NCBI RefSeq assembly: GCF_958979055.1
Contig: NC_084897.1
Location: 20,933,628 to 20,997,627 of the forward strand
DNA length: 64,000 nt
Source: Alnus glutinosa
Lineage: Eukaryota > Streptophyta > Magnoliopsida > Fagales > Betulaceae
Direction: 5' to 3'
Shown: piece by piece, positions 32,381-54,750 of the stretch
How the letters are laid out: each line of letters starts with the position of its first letter
How positions within the stretch are numbered: the first letter of the stretch is position 1
Translations under genes and position numbers: made by a program
The notes under the pieces: generated by a model
What the model was told of the DNA's origin: nothing
Databases searched by the model: none
What the model saw: the letters and a program-made list of their open reading frames with translations, nothing else

Positions 32381-33480
32381 CAAAGGTTAATTATCCTCAT
32401 GCGCCGCTGTCCGGCATCTTTGGCTTTTTCTCTCACTGCCAGCAGCTTGTTTGGGTGTTTTTTTGCCTGTGTTTTTCTCTTGTTTTTCTAGTCTCAGCTT
32501 GCTTGTGTTTGAATCAAATTTTATGGGAATATCTGTTGGCTAATTGCTAGATCAACCATCTTTCTTTAAAGAATGAGCGTTATTGTAAGAGAGGCTCAAA
32601 TGTCCTTATTGTAAAATTTGTATTTCTGCTTAGGCAACTATTTTACTAAGCCAGATCCTTCTGGTTTAGATAGTTAGGAGGTCTTGTCCCTTATTTTCAA
32701 GTTGTAAGCCTATGGACTGTTTGCAATATTAATGAAAGCACATGCTATTTTGTTAAAAAAAAAATTATCACATTAGGCAATGATTTTTTGATATGTTACA
32801 ACCCAAATGTTAAGGTCAACTACTGATTGAGCTTGAACTTTTAAGGGTTAATTACATTTTTTTTCCCTCGAATTATCACTTATTTACAAGTTATCCTATG
32901 AACTATACCACTTGTCACACTCAACCACATATAATTACTATTTTGTTACCAAAGTAAAAAATAAAAACCTCATTGCTAGAGAATTTGATTAAATCAGACA
33001 AAACATGCGTTTTTAGAGTAAAAAGACGGAAATATCATCAAATAAAAAAAATTCAAAAACTAAATAAAATTATAAAAACTTCAAACCTTTTCTTTAAAAA
33101 AAAGAAAAGGTTAAAAAAAAAAACATTGGTCGTCGTCGAACCACCCAAAGTTCTGTCAAATATGGGTTTGAAACCGGTTCCAAATTTCATATTTGGTTAA
33201 TGACAAGAAAAATGATATTTACACAACATTATTGTGCACCAATCACCCTTCTACAAAACCCGAAACACGATTGCTGGAATGTCTCTTTATTTATATTTTA
33301 CTGAAACATTTTTCCCCTCAATTAGGAATAATAACATTTTACAAAACCTATTTTTCTGCTTGGATTAGGAATTATCAGTTCTCATTTGCATATAAATTGG
33401 GACTTCATCGCTGTTCTTCGGTCACTGCAGTAGAGAAAAAAAGAAAGAGGGTGAACATGGCGTCCTAAATTTCAAGGGTT
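32381..33480. other. Intergenic, no gene supported
   Basis: AT-rich, with poly-A stretches near 32754-32765 and 33090-33123. Open stretches are low complexity. Confidence 0.3.
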
Positions 33481-33640
33481 TGCCATGTTCGAACTCAGGA
33501 CCTTTGGCTCTGATACCATGTTAAATCACCACTTGTCCCAAAAGCTTAAGCTGATAGGAAGAGGTAAATTTAATCACTTAATCAATACTTTAATAGTATG
33601 AAGAAGAAAAATCTAAGGAATTACAATCTCCGAAATTAAT
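33480..33640 (-). mobile_element. Relic Copia LTR/primer-site junction
   Basis: On the minus strand, ATTTAACA is followed by TGGTATCAGAGCC (33510-33522 region) and AAAGGTCCTGAGTTCGAAC. This is the standard junction between a Copia LTR end and the tRNA-Met primer site. The rest of the element is not recognisable. Confidence 0.5.
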
Positions 33641-33681
33641 GAGGTGGCTCCCGCGCGGTGTTGGGGTGGTCATTAGTTTCG

Positions 33682-34184
33682 GGTAGGGTTGGCAATTCGG
33701 GTTCACGGGTCTAGTCGTGTCAACCCGACTGACCCGATTACATAAACGGGTATGGCACGAGCCCGACCCGATTATTAATCGGGGCTGTGACACGCGACCC
33801 GTTTAATAATCGGGTAACCCAAATACGACTAATAAGCGTGTCACCCATTTACCCGATACGACCCGGCCCGACACGACATCAATTTCACTGTTTTCACATG
33901 TTTCAACCTTCAATTTTAGTTTTTACCTTCAATTTTTTTTTAATCGGGTTATAATCGTGTTGGCGGGTCAACCCGCGTAATCGGGTTATAATCGTGTTGG
34001 TGGGTCAACCCGCGTAATCGGGTTATAATCGTGTTAGCGGGTCAACTCGCGTAATCGGGTTATAATCGAGTTGGCGCGGGTTGACCCGCCAAACACGATT
34101 ATAATCGGGTCAACCCGATTATAACCCAAACCCGGTTTTTTCGTGCTGGGCTCGCGGATCGTGTCAAAAATTGTCAATCCTAAT
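33682..34184. mobile_element. GC-rich TIR element with internal 37-bp tandem and inverted repeats
   Basis: The left end AGGGTTGGCAATTCGGGTTC and the reverse of the right end, AGGATTGACAATTTTTGACA, are imperfect inverted termini. Inside, from 33942, a 37-bp unit (AATCGGGTTATAATCGTG then TTGGCGGGTCAACCCGCGT) repeats at 33979, 34016 and, partially, 34053. An inverted copy follows at about 34077-34130, so the region can fold back. Same family as elements at 7939 and 15640. Confidence 0.6.
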
Positions 34185-34540
34185 TTCCGGGGGTGGCAGA
34201 GCCACTTGAACCACTCCAACTTTTATTTTTATTTTTTATTTCAGTTTTTCATTTTAGAATTTAGATTTATCAAATATATTCAATTTAAATTCATCTCCCA
34301 AAACATTTGTTTTGTTTTTCACTTTTGTTTTATATTCTCTAAACCATCCAAGCATAATTTTATTTTTTTAAAAAAATTCCATTAGTATTCACAATTTTGA
34401 ATACAATAAAAACTAATAAAAAATAATGCAAAAACATCACATACTCAAATGTACAATTATTGTCCATTTAATTTTTTAACTTATCATTGAATTTATGGAC
34501 CCACATAAGAAATGTGCAAGAGAATAAAATCACATTTTTT

Positions 34541-35139
34541 TGGGATTAGGATCCCCACAATTAGAGATTCTCAAATTATAGAATTTAGGCCGTTTATAGG
34601 CATGAAAATGCTTAGAAAATGCCACAAATTAAAAATGAAGCATGTTATCGAAGTAGTCATAAAGAATTGGATCAGGATCTTCTACAATTATTTGCCTAAA
34701 TTTGAGAGAATTCGGGCAATGATTGTGAGATACCACTTATGAGACCCACCTGACCGGATAAGTGATTGAGGAACCCAACTTTTATTTGGTCAGGTGGTTC
34801 CATAAGTGGTATCTCACAATCACCTGCCAGAATTTGACACAATTCGGACAAATAATTGTATAGGATCCTAATCCAAAAGAATTGCCCTCTCAAAATACAC
34901 TTTATTTACTTTTGCAAAGACGTTTCTTGTTCGTAAACTCAAAAGACAATTTTTGTTCAAAGTTTTTTTACAACATAGAGAGCAATAGCTTGATGAAAAT
35001 ATATTTAATTATCAACTGTAACATGCCATCCTTTTAATAGGTGAGGTTTTTCAAGGGTTTTGACGTCTAGAAATGGCCTAAATTTCGTAATTTGAGAATC
35101 TACATTTTTTTTAGAATTGTAGGGAGTCATGATCCAATT
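34541..35139. mobile_element. Inverted-repeat element interrupted by another MITE
   Basis: The left arm GGATTAGGATCCCCACAATT ... GATTCTCAAATTA...GAATTTAGGCC (34541-34600) pairs with the reverse of the right arm at about 35070-35139 (GGATCATGACTCCCTACAATT ... GATTCTCAAATTACG ... TTTAGGCC). The element at 34668-34875 lies between the arms. Confidence 0.5.
34668..34874. mobile_element. MITE hairpin nested in the previous element
   Basis: The left end TTGGATCAGGATC and the reverse of the right end, TTGGATTAGGATC, continue into long arms (ACAATTATTTG, then TGATTGTGAGATACCACTTA, then CACCTGACC). The flanks show AAGAA on both sides, a possible 5-bp target duplication. Confidence 0.65.
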
Positions 35140-36040
35140 TCTTGTCCATCTATTTTTTAAATTTATCATTGAATTCCGTGAAATCTATAAGTTTAATGGT
35201 AAATTTACATATCTCTTGTACGGAAAATAAATGTACACGATAATGAAACCAAACTTTTATGAGCTTGATATCACAATTAATGTTATTTTTAAAGATTATG
35301 GACAATTTACTTATATTTTTAGGAGATTTTATTCCTTAGGGGGACTTTCATACTTTTAGCCGGAGTCTTATTTTTTTTTTTTGTTAAGAAATATTTATTT
35401 TAGTGCATTTAATAATATACATAATACTATTTTTTAATACAAATTTTAAATAATGTGACAATATGTTATATATTAAATTTATAAAATTTAATTTGAAGTA
35501 TAAAATAACTTCTCATTATTCGTAGAGTATCTATGAGTCCAATGGAAAAGAAAACACAAACCTTTATTCTTCTTATTCTCTTTTTTTTTTTTTCTTTTTT
35601 TTTTCTTCATTTTTTGTCCCTTCAGATTAACGACTTTATTTAAATCTACATCATAAGCAGTAAAAACTGACACGTGCCCATGCATAATAAAAAAATTAAA
35701 AAACTTAAAAAAAAGATTGAAAACTTAAAAAAAAAAAAAGAAAATAGAAATTTGGTATGGGGTGGTTCAAACCGATCCTGGAATGGCTAGGTCATAAATG
35801 AAGTACTATTTAATCATATGAGACAAAAAAATAAAGTCATTAAACTATATGAGGTCAGGCGTATTTAACAAAATAAAAAATAAAAAATAAAAAGGGATAC
35901 CACATTAAGGAGGTGTGAGAAATGACAAAAATTAGTTACAAACTGGTTTGTAGCAATTAGCTATAAATCAGTCTAATAAAATGATATGCGTTTTAAAAGC
36001 ATGTGAGGAGTACATGTTTTTTTATTGAAAAAATATTTTT
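35140..36040. other. Very AT-rich intergenic DNA
   Basis: Poly-A/T tracts and MITE-like scraps. No gene supported. Confidence 0.3.
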
Positions 36041-36236
36041 CCACAATACTTAGGTACACAATATTTGTACACTATGACTCATTGGTGAAACTCATACACG
36101 TGAGACCTACATGAATGGGTCCTAAGAAGTGTTTGATACACAATAAGACACATTGGTAGGACCTATGCATGTGGATCCTACATGTATAAGCCCTACCAAT
36201 GAGTTTTGACGTGTAAATGTTGTGCACCAAAGTGTG
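36041..36236. mobile_element. MITE hairpin about 350-550 bp upstream of MIRO1 leader
   Basis: The left arm CCACAATACTTAGGTACACA ... CTCATTGGTG pairs with the reverse of the right arm, CCACACTTTGGTGCACAACA ... CTCATTGGTA. Confidence 0.6.
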
Positions 36237-36248
36237 GTACAGCAAATA

Positions 36249-36279
<31 letters not shown>

Positions 36280-36688
36280 TATTACTGTTATTAAAAAAAT
36301 ATATAAAAAGTATATGCTATAAAAAAAAAAAATATATTTTTTAAGACACGTTTCATTTTATTAAACTGATTTGTTAATATGTTACGTGTGAAATATATAT
36401 GAAATACGTAAGAGAATTGTTTTTCATTTTGACAAAGCGTGGTAAATGTCAAAATTCCAACGCAGACAGATACCAAAATTTCGTGCAGCCAAGTACAAAC
36501 ACACCCTCCTCTAAATCCCAGCCGTGCGATCAAAACTGTACAGTGATCTGTTTCGTATCTTTTAAGTTTCGCTCAGTCTGAAGCTTCCTTGTATTTGGAT
36601 TTCCCAAACGCCTTCTCTGTAGCCTACCACACCAGCGACAGCTAGGGTTTTCAGGTGGTCTTCTTCAAGCTCCACCAGAACAAGCAAG

Positions 36689-37062
36689 GTAGCAATAATC
36701 TTCCACCCCAGAGTCCTTGTTTTTTTTTACCTCCGTGTCATCACCTCCATCAGTCGTCAACCTCCTTAAACACTAGGAATTTTTTTTTTCCTTCTCTTCC
36801 TCTCTACTCATTCCCTCACTATTTTGACGGCCCAAACCCTTGCTATTCACTCTTTTTTTTTTCACCGCATCACTGACCACACCACCCTGAATCTCTTCCC
36901 AGAAGATTTTATTATTTGTTTGTTTTTTTTTTTAAGATTCTGATGCGCAAGCTCGTCACTGAATCTGATTTTTCGCCCTTGAAGCCTGTTATATTTACGT
37001 TTCTGCCACCGTATTTGCGCTAGGTTTTATAATTAGGGTTTTTTTGGGGTTTTGCTTTGCAG
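36689..37062 (+). other. Probable 5'-UTR intron of MIRO1
   Basis: CAAGCAAG|GTAGC at 36689 and TTTGCTTTGCAG at 37062, eight bases before the MIRO1 ATG, are good splice sites. The preceding text looks like a leader. Inferred without transcript evidence. Confidence 0.45.
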
Positions 37063-37070
37063 CGTCTACA

Positions 37071-47027
<9,957 letters not shown>

Positions 47028-47786
47028 GGGATGAAAGTTTGCACATCAATCAGCTTAGTTTAGCTCTTCCTCTCATCGTATTTACGGTTGGGTTGTGCTA
47101 CGTTTTGTTGTCTTCAAAAACCACCTTGTTGGGTTTTTGAGACAAGTTCCATTTGTAGAGAAGTTGCAACCGAAAATTAAATCATGCCCCTGATCATTTT
47201 CTGTCCCTTGTATAATTGTAGTACTAAGAAGGCTAAATCTGGCCTTCACTTCTGGTGTTGCTTGTTGGATTATCTTCCCCCCACCCAACATTAGGCTTTT
47301 TCAAAGTAGTGTACGAAATATATACAATGGAATTATGAGAAGTTTTGCAAATATAAGGTTAGGAAAACTCAAACATCCTTTGAGAGAGCAATCATCCTTA
47401 GACCTCTGTTGGGAATAATCTTGTTTGATTTAGAGTCGCCAAATTGCATCTTTGGGTTTCATGGTCGTCTATTAGTGGTGAATTGTGGAAGTGACAACCA
47501 AAACAAGGAAATAAGAATCAAACAGCATTCTTGTAGAAGTAGAATTAATGCATATTACAAAACCAGAAACAGGCAGCGATGCATTAATTTGTTTGTGTTT
47601 TGTAATTGATTGGTTTTGGTGAAACAAGAGTAATGCTATAATATATAACACATTTCTGTCTCACGATTGTGGACGGTTCGAATTAATCCTTAGATTGTTA
47701 TATTTTCAACAAATGACTAATTTAAGGATTAACTAAGACTGTCGCGTCAATATTGTGAGCGAGCGAAAACAGTTGATGTAAGGCAG
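47028..47786. other. Shared 3' region between MIRO1 (+) and the cyclin (-)
   Basis: Should hold both 3' UTRs. A MITE end (GAGTAATGCTATAATA) lies near 47629. No gene seen. Confidence 0.4.
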
Positions 47787-48466
47787 TCAATTGAGGTGGC
47801 CATTCTGGTAGCGTTGAAGACCCTCCTTCTGAAGCTGCAGAGAATAGTTCAAGAAGTCCTCGGCAGTTACGTGCAGTCTAAAATCCACACTGAACAAAAA
47901 CTTCGTCTCCAACCTGTTCATTTCTGCAGTGCTTATTCCCCCGACTCTTGCATAGTAGGCATTGTTATAAGACCTAGAATTCACTGATTAGTTCAGTATG
48001 CATGGATCAACTTTGCTGCCAATGAATGCAACAACGAAGATGAAAATTAGAGTTACAGATTCATGAATGCTTACTCATCATCGAGGGTTTTTGCGGCAAC
48101 CATGGTGCTCGTGATTAGAAGGCGGTGAGCGTTGAGGGAAGTAAGATAAGCACCCGTCCGCTGAAGGAATTTTTCCAGGTATATATATGCAACAACAAAG
48201 CAAGAAGGGCTACATCTGCTGTACTTGAAAATGCGCTCAACGTACTGTTGAATGCTTATACTGGGTGCTCTCATACCATGGAAGATCGTCTCAACGTCCC
48301 TTTTGTTTGATGTCTTCAATAATCTCTCGTTGTTGTAAATGGTTCTCTGAATAACAGAAGAAATAATTGAAAGAATTCTGGGAGTTTCCGAAACGCCTTT
48401 TTCCTTTCCGTCTAATCCTAAAGATTCATAAATCTCCGATTCAACTGCCTCACTTTTGAGTGCCAT
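47787..48466 (-). CDS. CYCU: P-type (U-type) cyclin
   Basis: Two exons on the minus strand, 48466-48075 and 47973-47787, give 192 residues, the size of plant PHO80-like cyclins. The cyclin box is evident: APSISIQQYVERIFKYSRCS, FVVAYIYLEKFLQR, NAHRLLITSTMVAAKTLDDE, then across the splice SYNNAYYARVGGISTAEMNR and FLFSVDFRLHV. Using the acceptor at 47974/47973 restores the expected DDxxYNNAYYA, whereas other AGs bring in stops. The start is the ATG at 48466, ahead of ALKSEAVESEIYESLGL. Plant P/U cyclins bind CDKA and link division to nutrient signals. It converges on MIRO1 with about 760 bp between the stop codons. Closest subgroup (CYCU1, 2 or 3) not settled. Confidence 0.9.
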
Positions 48467-49227
48467 TGTTCCTATTATATCTAAAATGCTTGCCTTCTGA
48501 CTACACAAAATTGTTTTGAAGTTGCATGGTTCTTCCGGCGGGTTTATTTATTGTTAGCAAATATAAGGGAGATGTGTCAAAATCATTCTTTTCTTTGAGG
48601 CTAAGTCTCTATTCACGGAAGAATATACATATATTACACAAGAGATTAAAGAATTGTATTCTTCTTAGGCCAATTGGGCATTGTTGCTCGAGCTTTCAAG
48701 TTTCTTAAAGCATCAAGGGCCACTATTATGGTATATACTGAGGTATATATGCAGCACAAAAGGGACAAAAAGAAAAAAAGGTTCTAATCAATGATCCAAT
48801 TAGAGCACAAAAATAAAGTGAAAGGCACAACTACACAATTTTATTAGGAGATAGGGCTTGCCGAAGCTTGGCATGGGAATAAACCAGACATAAGGAAGAT
48901 AAAGGAACTTAAAGTAATTTGGTAAGTGGCACTGTGCCATTAATTAGGAGCTCCTGTTCGACCGGAAATTTAAACCGTTCATCTCTAAAGTGTGTAAGCT
49001 TTTAGATCACATTTGTTTACCTTTTTTTGCCAAATAATAGGATTCATTCAATCCAAAGTGTTCCCTCCATATATGGAAATTTCAATTCAGGCCAAGATAC
49101 CAGCAAACAAGTGAAACGACTCATTTGGTAAATTTGACTAATTTGTTTTCGTTTTTATTTTTAAGAAATCATGTTTGGCTCAGCTCAATTTCTTTTCAAC
49201 CCATCTCAAACTTTTTTCAACCCAATT

Positions 49228-49291
<64 letters not shown>

Positions 49292-50079
49292 AAATATAAG
49301 AAAAATTTAAGGGTGGCTGAACCACTCCCAGGTAGTGGCCGGACTATCCTAAGATTTAGTTCAATACTCAACTCTCAATGCAATCAACTTGACATAAATT
49401 CAAATGTCTTATTCTCTACTCTTCAATGTAATCAACTTGACAAAATTGCTCTTAAAAAGGTCTTAGGAGTAAAAGCAAAAGAAAAATAGGCCACAAAGAT
49501 CTAAAGTGAGGTAGTATAGGGGAATGTTTTATTTTTTAAAAAAAAAATTTAATTGAAAGGGAAAAAGGGGATTTTATGAAATGGAGTCAATGACTTATGA
49601 TAGAGACGAATCAATCAAACTGATTGTGACACCCACCTTGTTTGTGTTTTACTCACCAAAACATGTATAATGGTCATTATCTTATATATATATTGTCTTT
49701 TTATCAACTAGTTAAAGATCTTCAATTAATTTATTTGGCAATTATTTATTTTATTTTTGGAAGTTGTACAAGACACATGGATCAATTGACCTTTAATTAA
49801 AACGATAGATTTTATAAAATGGGAGAGGACAGTCTTGTATTGTACAGCTGATCATAAACCATGCCCCAATGGCAGCTTTGTCATAAAACAAAATTGCAAA
49901 CTTGTAAGATGGTATTGAATGACAGATTTAAGTTGTTGCTCATGATGGTAGATTTGAGTTGTTTAAGTTTTGAGTATAAAATAATTTTTATTATAATAGG
50001 GCCAAGGGCCAAGACTTTTTTTTTTTTTTTTCTAGGACCAAGCTTAATTATTTTGTCCTGAATATATAGATTTAACTAT
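48467..50079. other. Upstream of the cyclin; intergenic
   Basis: Presumed cyclin promoter, then AT-rich DNA with (TA)n at about 49230-49285 and a duplicated phrase ATCAACTTGACA (about 49384 and 49432). No gene supported. Confidence 0.35.
49230..49285. repeat. (TA)n microsatellite
   Basis: About 27 TA repeats. Confidence 0.9.
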
Positions 50080-50090
50080 TTCTATATTGT

Positions 50091-52564
50091 TAGCTCTATC
50101 TTAGCTCATCGTCATAATCAAGATAACTCTATTTTAGCTCATGAAATGATCCACACTCTCAAATCTAAGAGGGGCCGTGGTGGTCTGATGGCAATTAATC
50201 TCGATATGGAAAAAGCTTTTGACAAGATGGAATGGTCTTTTCTACTGGCTATTCTTCATAAGCTTGGCTTTTACTCTCGTTGGATCAACTGGGTTCGTCT
50301 ATGTATCTCCACTTCTTCTTTCTCTGTTCTGTTGAATGGCAGCCTTTTTGGATTATTTTCTCCATCCCGGGAACTTAGACAAGGTGATCCACTTTCCCCA
50401 TTTCTCTTTATTATTGGATCAGAGGTTATTTCCAGGCTCCTGTTTGGTTCTCTCCGGGGTTTTAAAATTGCTCGAGCATGCTCTCCATCGAATCATTTAC
50501 TGTTTGCTGATGATTTGATTATTTTCTCTACTGCTACTTCTAATGAAGTTGCTACTATTAAATCTTGTCTTGACAAGTATCGTCTATGGTCGGGCCAATC
50601 TGTGAATCATGTTAAGTCTAATATTTTGTTTAGCAAGAACACTTCTTCTACTACTATCACTGCCATCCAGAATATTCTTCCGTATGATGTTACTCCTGCC
50701 ACTGCTAGACATCTTGGTCTTCCTATGTTATTTGGCAAATCCAAAGTGGCTGCTTTCTCTGATATTTTGGAAAAGGTTCAAGGAAAAATTGCAGGATGGC
50801 ATCTCAGGCAGGTAAAACAATACTAGTTAAAGTGGTGGCTTCTGCTATCCCCTCTTATGCAATGAGTACTTTTCTACTCCCTGATGCTTTCTGCCATAAA
50901 TTGGATATTGCTTTCAAGAAATTCTGGTGGGGTTTTCCTACCAACAATGCTCGTAACTTATCTCTCAAGTCTTGGTCTTCGCTTTGTCTTCCGAAGGATC
51001 AGGGTGGTTTAGGTTTTCGGCTGATGAAAGATGTTAATTTATCTCTTATTTCTAAGCTTGGTTGGAAGCTTCTTACAAATCATTCCAGCATCTGGGTCCC
51101 ACTGTTCTAGCAAAAATATATCAAATATGGTAATCTCTTTTCTTGTCCTCTAGGCTCTGGCTCTTGGGTTTGGAATGGGATTAAATCCATTATCCCTCTT
51201 TAATTCCAGCCTGCCTATTTGGACTTCACCTTGGATTCCCACCATTTTTAATTTCTTTCCTACACCTCGTTTACCTCACCTCCCTCACTCTCATCCTTTT
51301 CACATTTCTAATCTTATTTATCCCCCATCCAAGACATGGCGCCTTGATTTGCTCAAATTCCTTTTCTCATCTGCCTCTGTGATTTAGATTTTGAAAATTC
51401 CCATTAGATCCATTGTTGATTCTTGTTTATGGACTCCTTCTTCCACAGGTTCTTTTTCAACTAAATCTGCTCACCATCTTCTTTCATCTTCCTCTCATCA
51501 CCCACCTTCCCCTCTCCCTCCCTCTAGTTGGAAATCTTTGTGGAAGCTTAACATAAATCATCGTTTAAAGTTGTTTCTTTGGAAGATGATTTGGAATATC
51601 ATTCCTACTAAGTTTAGAATCTCTCAGTCTCTAATTTCCTCTCCTATGGATTTTTCTTGTTCTTTATGCTCTGGCCCTATAGATTCTATTCTGCATCTCT
51701 TTTTTGCTTGTCCTATTGCTAGAGTTGTGTGGCGCCAATCTTTTTGGCCTTTGGATATTCTTGCTTTTAATATTGCAGATATGACTGATTGGTTCTCTAT
51801 TATCCTTAACCCAGCAATGATTGGTATTCCTTTGGAGGATTTTCATAAGTTTCAAATTTTTGCAATGGTTGCATGTGATCATATTTGGTTTTCAAGGAAT
51901 AAGGCACATCATGAAGACATGGTTCATGATGCTCTTGCTATCTCTGCTCATATTAATAAATTGGTCCAGGAGCATTTGTTGGCTTGGAATTCTTCCTTGC
52001 CTAAGATCCCGGAGGTTTGGCAAAAACCTAGATTTCCTTATATCGAAATTAATTATGACACTGCTATTCGTGACTCATTTTCAGTTCAAGCAGCGGTGAT
52101 TCGGAACTCTTCTGGTACTATTACCCATTGTACCTCACTTATCAGTCCTCCTTGCACTGCAGTTATTGGTGAAGCTCTTGCTGCGCTACTGGCTATAAAA
52201 TTGGCTATTTCTACACATGCGACTTCCTTTATTCTTGAAGGGGATTCTACAACAGTCACTCTGGCTCTTCAGAATCCTTTGATAAAAAAAGACTGGCGTA
52301 TTGCTGCTACTGTTTCTATGATTCACTCTCTCATTCCATCCACAACTAGTTGGTCTGCTAGTTCTGTCAACCGAAGTGCAAATTTCTGTGCCCATCATGT
52401 GGCAAAATGGGCCGCATCCAAATTTTTTTCTGGATGCATTCCCGTATCTTCTTTTTCTTTAGGATCCTTTTCCTCCTGTTTTGGAAAAGTTTCATCTGGT
52501 TCTTTTTTAGTCCATTAAATTTTGTATCTTGTTTATCTGTACTTTAAAAAAAAAAAAAAAAAAA
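50091..52564 (+). mobile_element. 5'-truncated L1-type LINE with target-site duplication
   Basis: Identical 11-bp repeats TTCTATATTGT flank the element at 50080-50090 and 52565-52575, and the 3' end is a run of about 20 A. The text opens inside the reverse transcriptase domain (QDNSILAHEMIHTLK, LDMEKAFDKMEW) and includes the catalytic FADD box, then a zinc-binding region (CSLCSGPIDSILHLFFACP) and an RNase H-like C-terminal domain (VQAAVIRNSSGTITHC ... GEALAALLAIKLA ... NRSANFCAHHVAKWA). Frame breaks near 50815, 51110 and 51385 and the missing endonuclease and first ORF make it inactive. Confidence 0.92.
50146..52518 (+). pseudogene. LINE ORF2 remnant: reverse transcriptase and RNase H
   Basis: The reverse transcriptase part is open at 50146-50826. 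It continues in another frame to 51110 (GKTILVKVVASAIPSYAMST, KDQGGLGFRLMKDVN). After a further shift and an in-frame TAG at about 51386, the zinc-knuckle and RNase H part is open to the TAA at 52518. These are degraded pieces of one plant L1-type polyprotein with several frame breaks. Confidence 0.9.
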
Positions 52565-52575
52565 TTCTATATTGT

Positions 52576-53695
52576 AGTAAATAAATTTTTCGAAAGAGGG
52601 GGGAGGGCCATTGCTAATACTGGCCATCCCCTTCTTTTGTCTTTGTTAACGTGTTCTGAGAAGTATTTTGTCTTTAGTTTAAAAAGTTATTTTTATATAA
52701 AAAAAAGGGCAAAAAAAAGAGAAAAAATTATTTTTATATAATTTAAATATTAAAATAGATTTTACTGTTATATGTTTTAAATTGTTTGTTAATATTTTTA
52801 TTTAAAGATGAAAAAATAAAAAGACTAAACAAAATTTTTAATAAATGCAGCCAATTTTTCTTTTGGTATTAAGGATTTTATTCCGAAGCTGATGGTGTAA
52901 ATAAATAACAAGGAAATAGTTATTAATTTGCATACTCGACTCGAGCGCATGCATACATTATTTTCTTCTTTATCGGGTAAAATTTGACTTTCAACCTTCC
53001 ATTTTTATCATAACCGGGGTATCCATGGAACTTTCCATGCTTCAAGAGTACAATTCTGTCATTAGGATATATTATTGTCGGAACGTGGTGTGTAGATTAA
53101 AATTTTTTAATATTACTATAAATTAAAAAAATTCTATAATAGCAAAAAGGAAGAAGATAAGAAAAAAGATACCATCAAATATACTGATTTATTTTTTTAT
53201 TTTTTTTAAAAAAATTATAGAAACAATTTATTACAATTTTTAACTGTTAAAAAATAATTTTGAAATAACAGTTTCTAACTATTGAAAAAGCAGTAAAATA
53301 GTTTTAAAAATATAAAGGTTAGAATAGCACTTGTACACATCAAAGAATGCACATGTAAAAAAATAAGCTCGTGGCTCATGCGTCTAAAGCGATTATGCGA
53401 CATGCAGGCGTGCGGCGGCTAGTACTGTTTCGCATTAGGTGACACAACAAGTATGTGTGTATGTACCCAAAATCCAATATATTATAAGAGTAAGATAAAT
53501 GATTATACAGCATACAAAAAAACTCATAGCTTTTTAATGTTGGACAAAGTGTTATTAAAAAAAAACTATAATATTAAAATTGAAAAAAAAGCTTAAATTT
53601 TTTTGATGAAATAATTTTCAACATTAATATATATTTTCATTTCAAACTCACGTTAATTATCATTGCCTCAAACGTTTCAGTTTGGTGCATGTAAA
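52576..53695. other. Very AT-rich intergenic DNA
   Basis: Poly-A/T tracts only; no gene or repeat ends could be fixed. Confidence 0.3.
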
Positions 53696-53761
53696 AATTA
53701 GCTACCTATGCTATATATTCCCTCAAAAATAGCATAGCTAGGTAGCTAATTTTTACATGCA
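53696..53761. repeat. Near-perfect hairpin
   Basis: The left arm TGCATGTAAAAATTAGCTAC then CTATGCTAT pairs with the right arm over the full arm, except for four extra bases (GCTA) in the right arm. The loop is about 14 bases. It could be a tiny MITE or a small-RNA precursor. Confidence 0.7.
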
Positions 53762-54127
53762 ACCTTTTCCCTTATCATTTAGTAAATAAACAATAAAATT
53801 TTGTCAGGAATGATATATATATATATATTTTTTTCTTGGGAGCAGATAGCAAAAAATTAAAGAAGGTTGAATATCTCCAATATTCATCTCAAGATATTGA
53901 ATTATTCAATAACGACGGATTAACCATGCACCGAGTCTTCCAAGGATTAAGTCAAATTATTTGATTTTTCGTTTAATTAAATTTTTTTTTTCTTTGTGAG
54001 TGATCAAGTCAAATTATATATTTGATATTTTGTGAAGGCATAGGGTTGAAATGTTCATGTATATGTAGATGCGAAGTTTATTAATGCATGCAATATTTAC
54101 CTGATCGACTTAGTATTAAGCATTTTA

Positions 54128-54386
54128 AGGTCCGTTTGGATTTGCAATTCAAAATGTGCGATTTAAAATAACGATTTTAAAATGTGTTATTTGAAAAAGT
54201 GATTTTTAAAAACACAGTTAAGCATTTGGTAAAATCGCAGTTTAGCTTTTAAAATCGCAAATTAACCTTTAAAATTCAGCGTTTTCAAAAAAACACCATT
54301 TTACCTGTTCCCAAACAATTTATGTCCTGCGATTTAATTTAAAATTGTACTTATTGTCTACGAAATCACAATTTCAAACGCACCTT
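54128..54386. mobile_element. hAT-like MITE upstream of the GUX gene
   Basis: The left end AAGGTCCGTTTGGATTTGCA and the reverse of the right end, AAAGGTGCGTTTGAAATTGTG, are inverted termini of the well-known CCGTTTGG type. AAAATCGCA-like phrases repeat inside. Confidence 0.6.
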
Positions 54387-54750
54387 TAATTTGTAGAATC
54401 TAATTTATGAATATGACTCTATTACCTTAAAAATATATAGATCATTCCATTTTTGTGTGTTCTCTTGCCAAATAATTTTGCTTTATCAATTGAACAACTA
54501 ACACAAAGAGTTTACATGAAACGTGGCGAGCACAAAATGAACTAATTCTCCATCTTTTGCCCAAAAAAGAATCACTGGTACAGGAATGGCGCGTGAGCCA
54601 ACAGCAAGCCCATAAACAAATACATAAAACGACAACGTACACCAACGTGCATCCATGCAAACAACTCGACCTTCCAAATTAAACCCTTTCGAATATAAAT
54701 GCTGATCCTTCAAAGCTCTTACTAATAGCAAAACAAACACAGGCCAATCA

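Noticed and set aside
33480-33525. tRNA-like text GTTCGAACTCAGGACC
   Set aside because: It is the leader beside a Copia primer site, not a tRNA gene; no clover-leaf could be formed.
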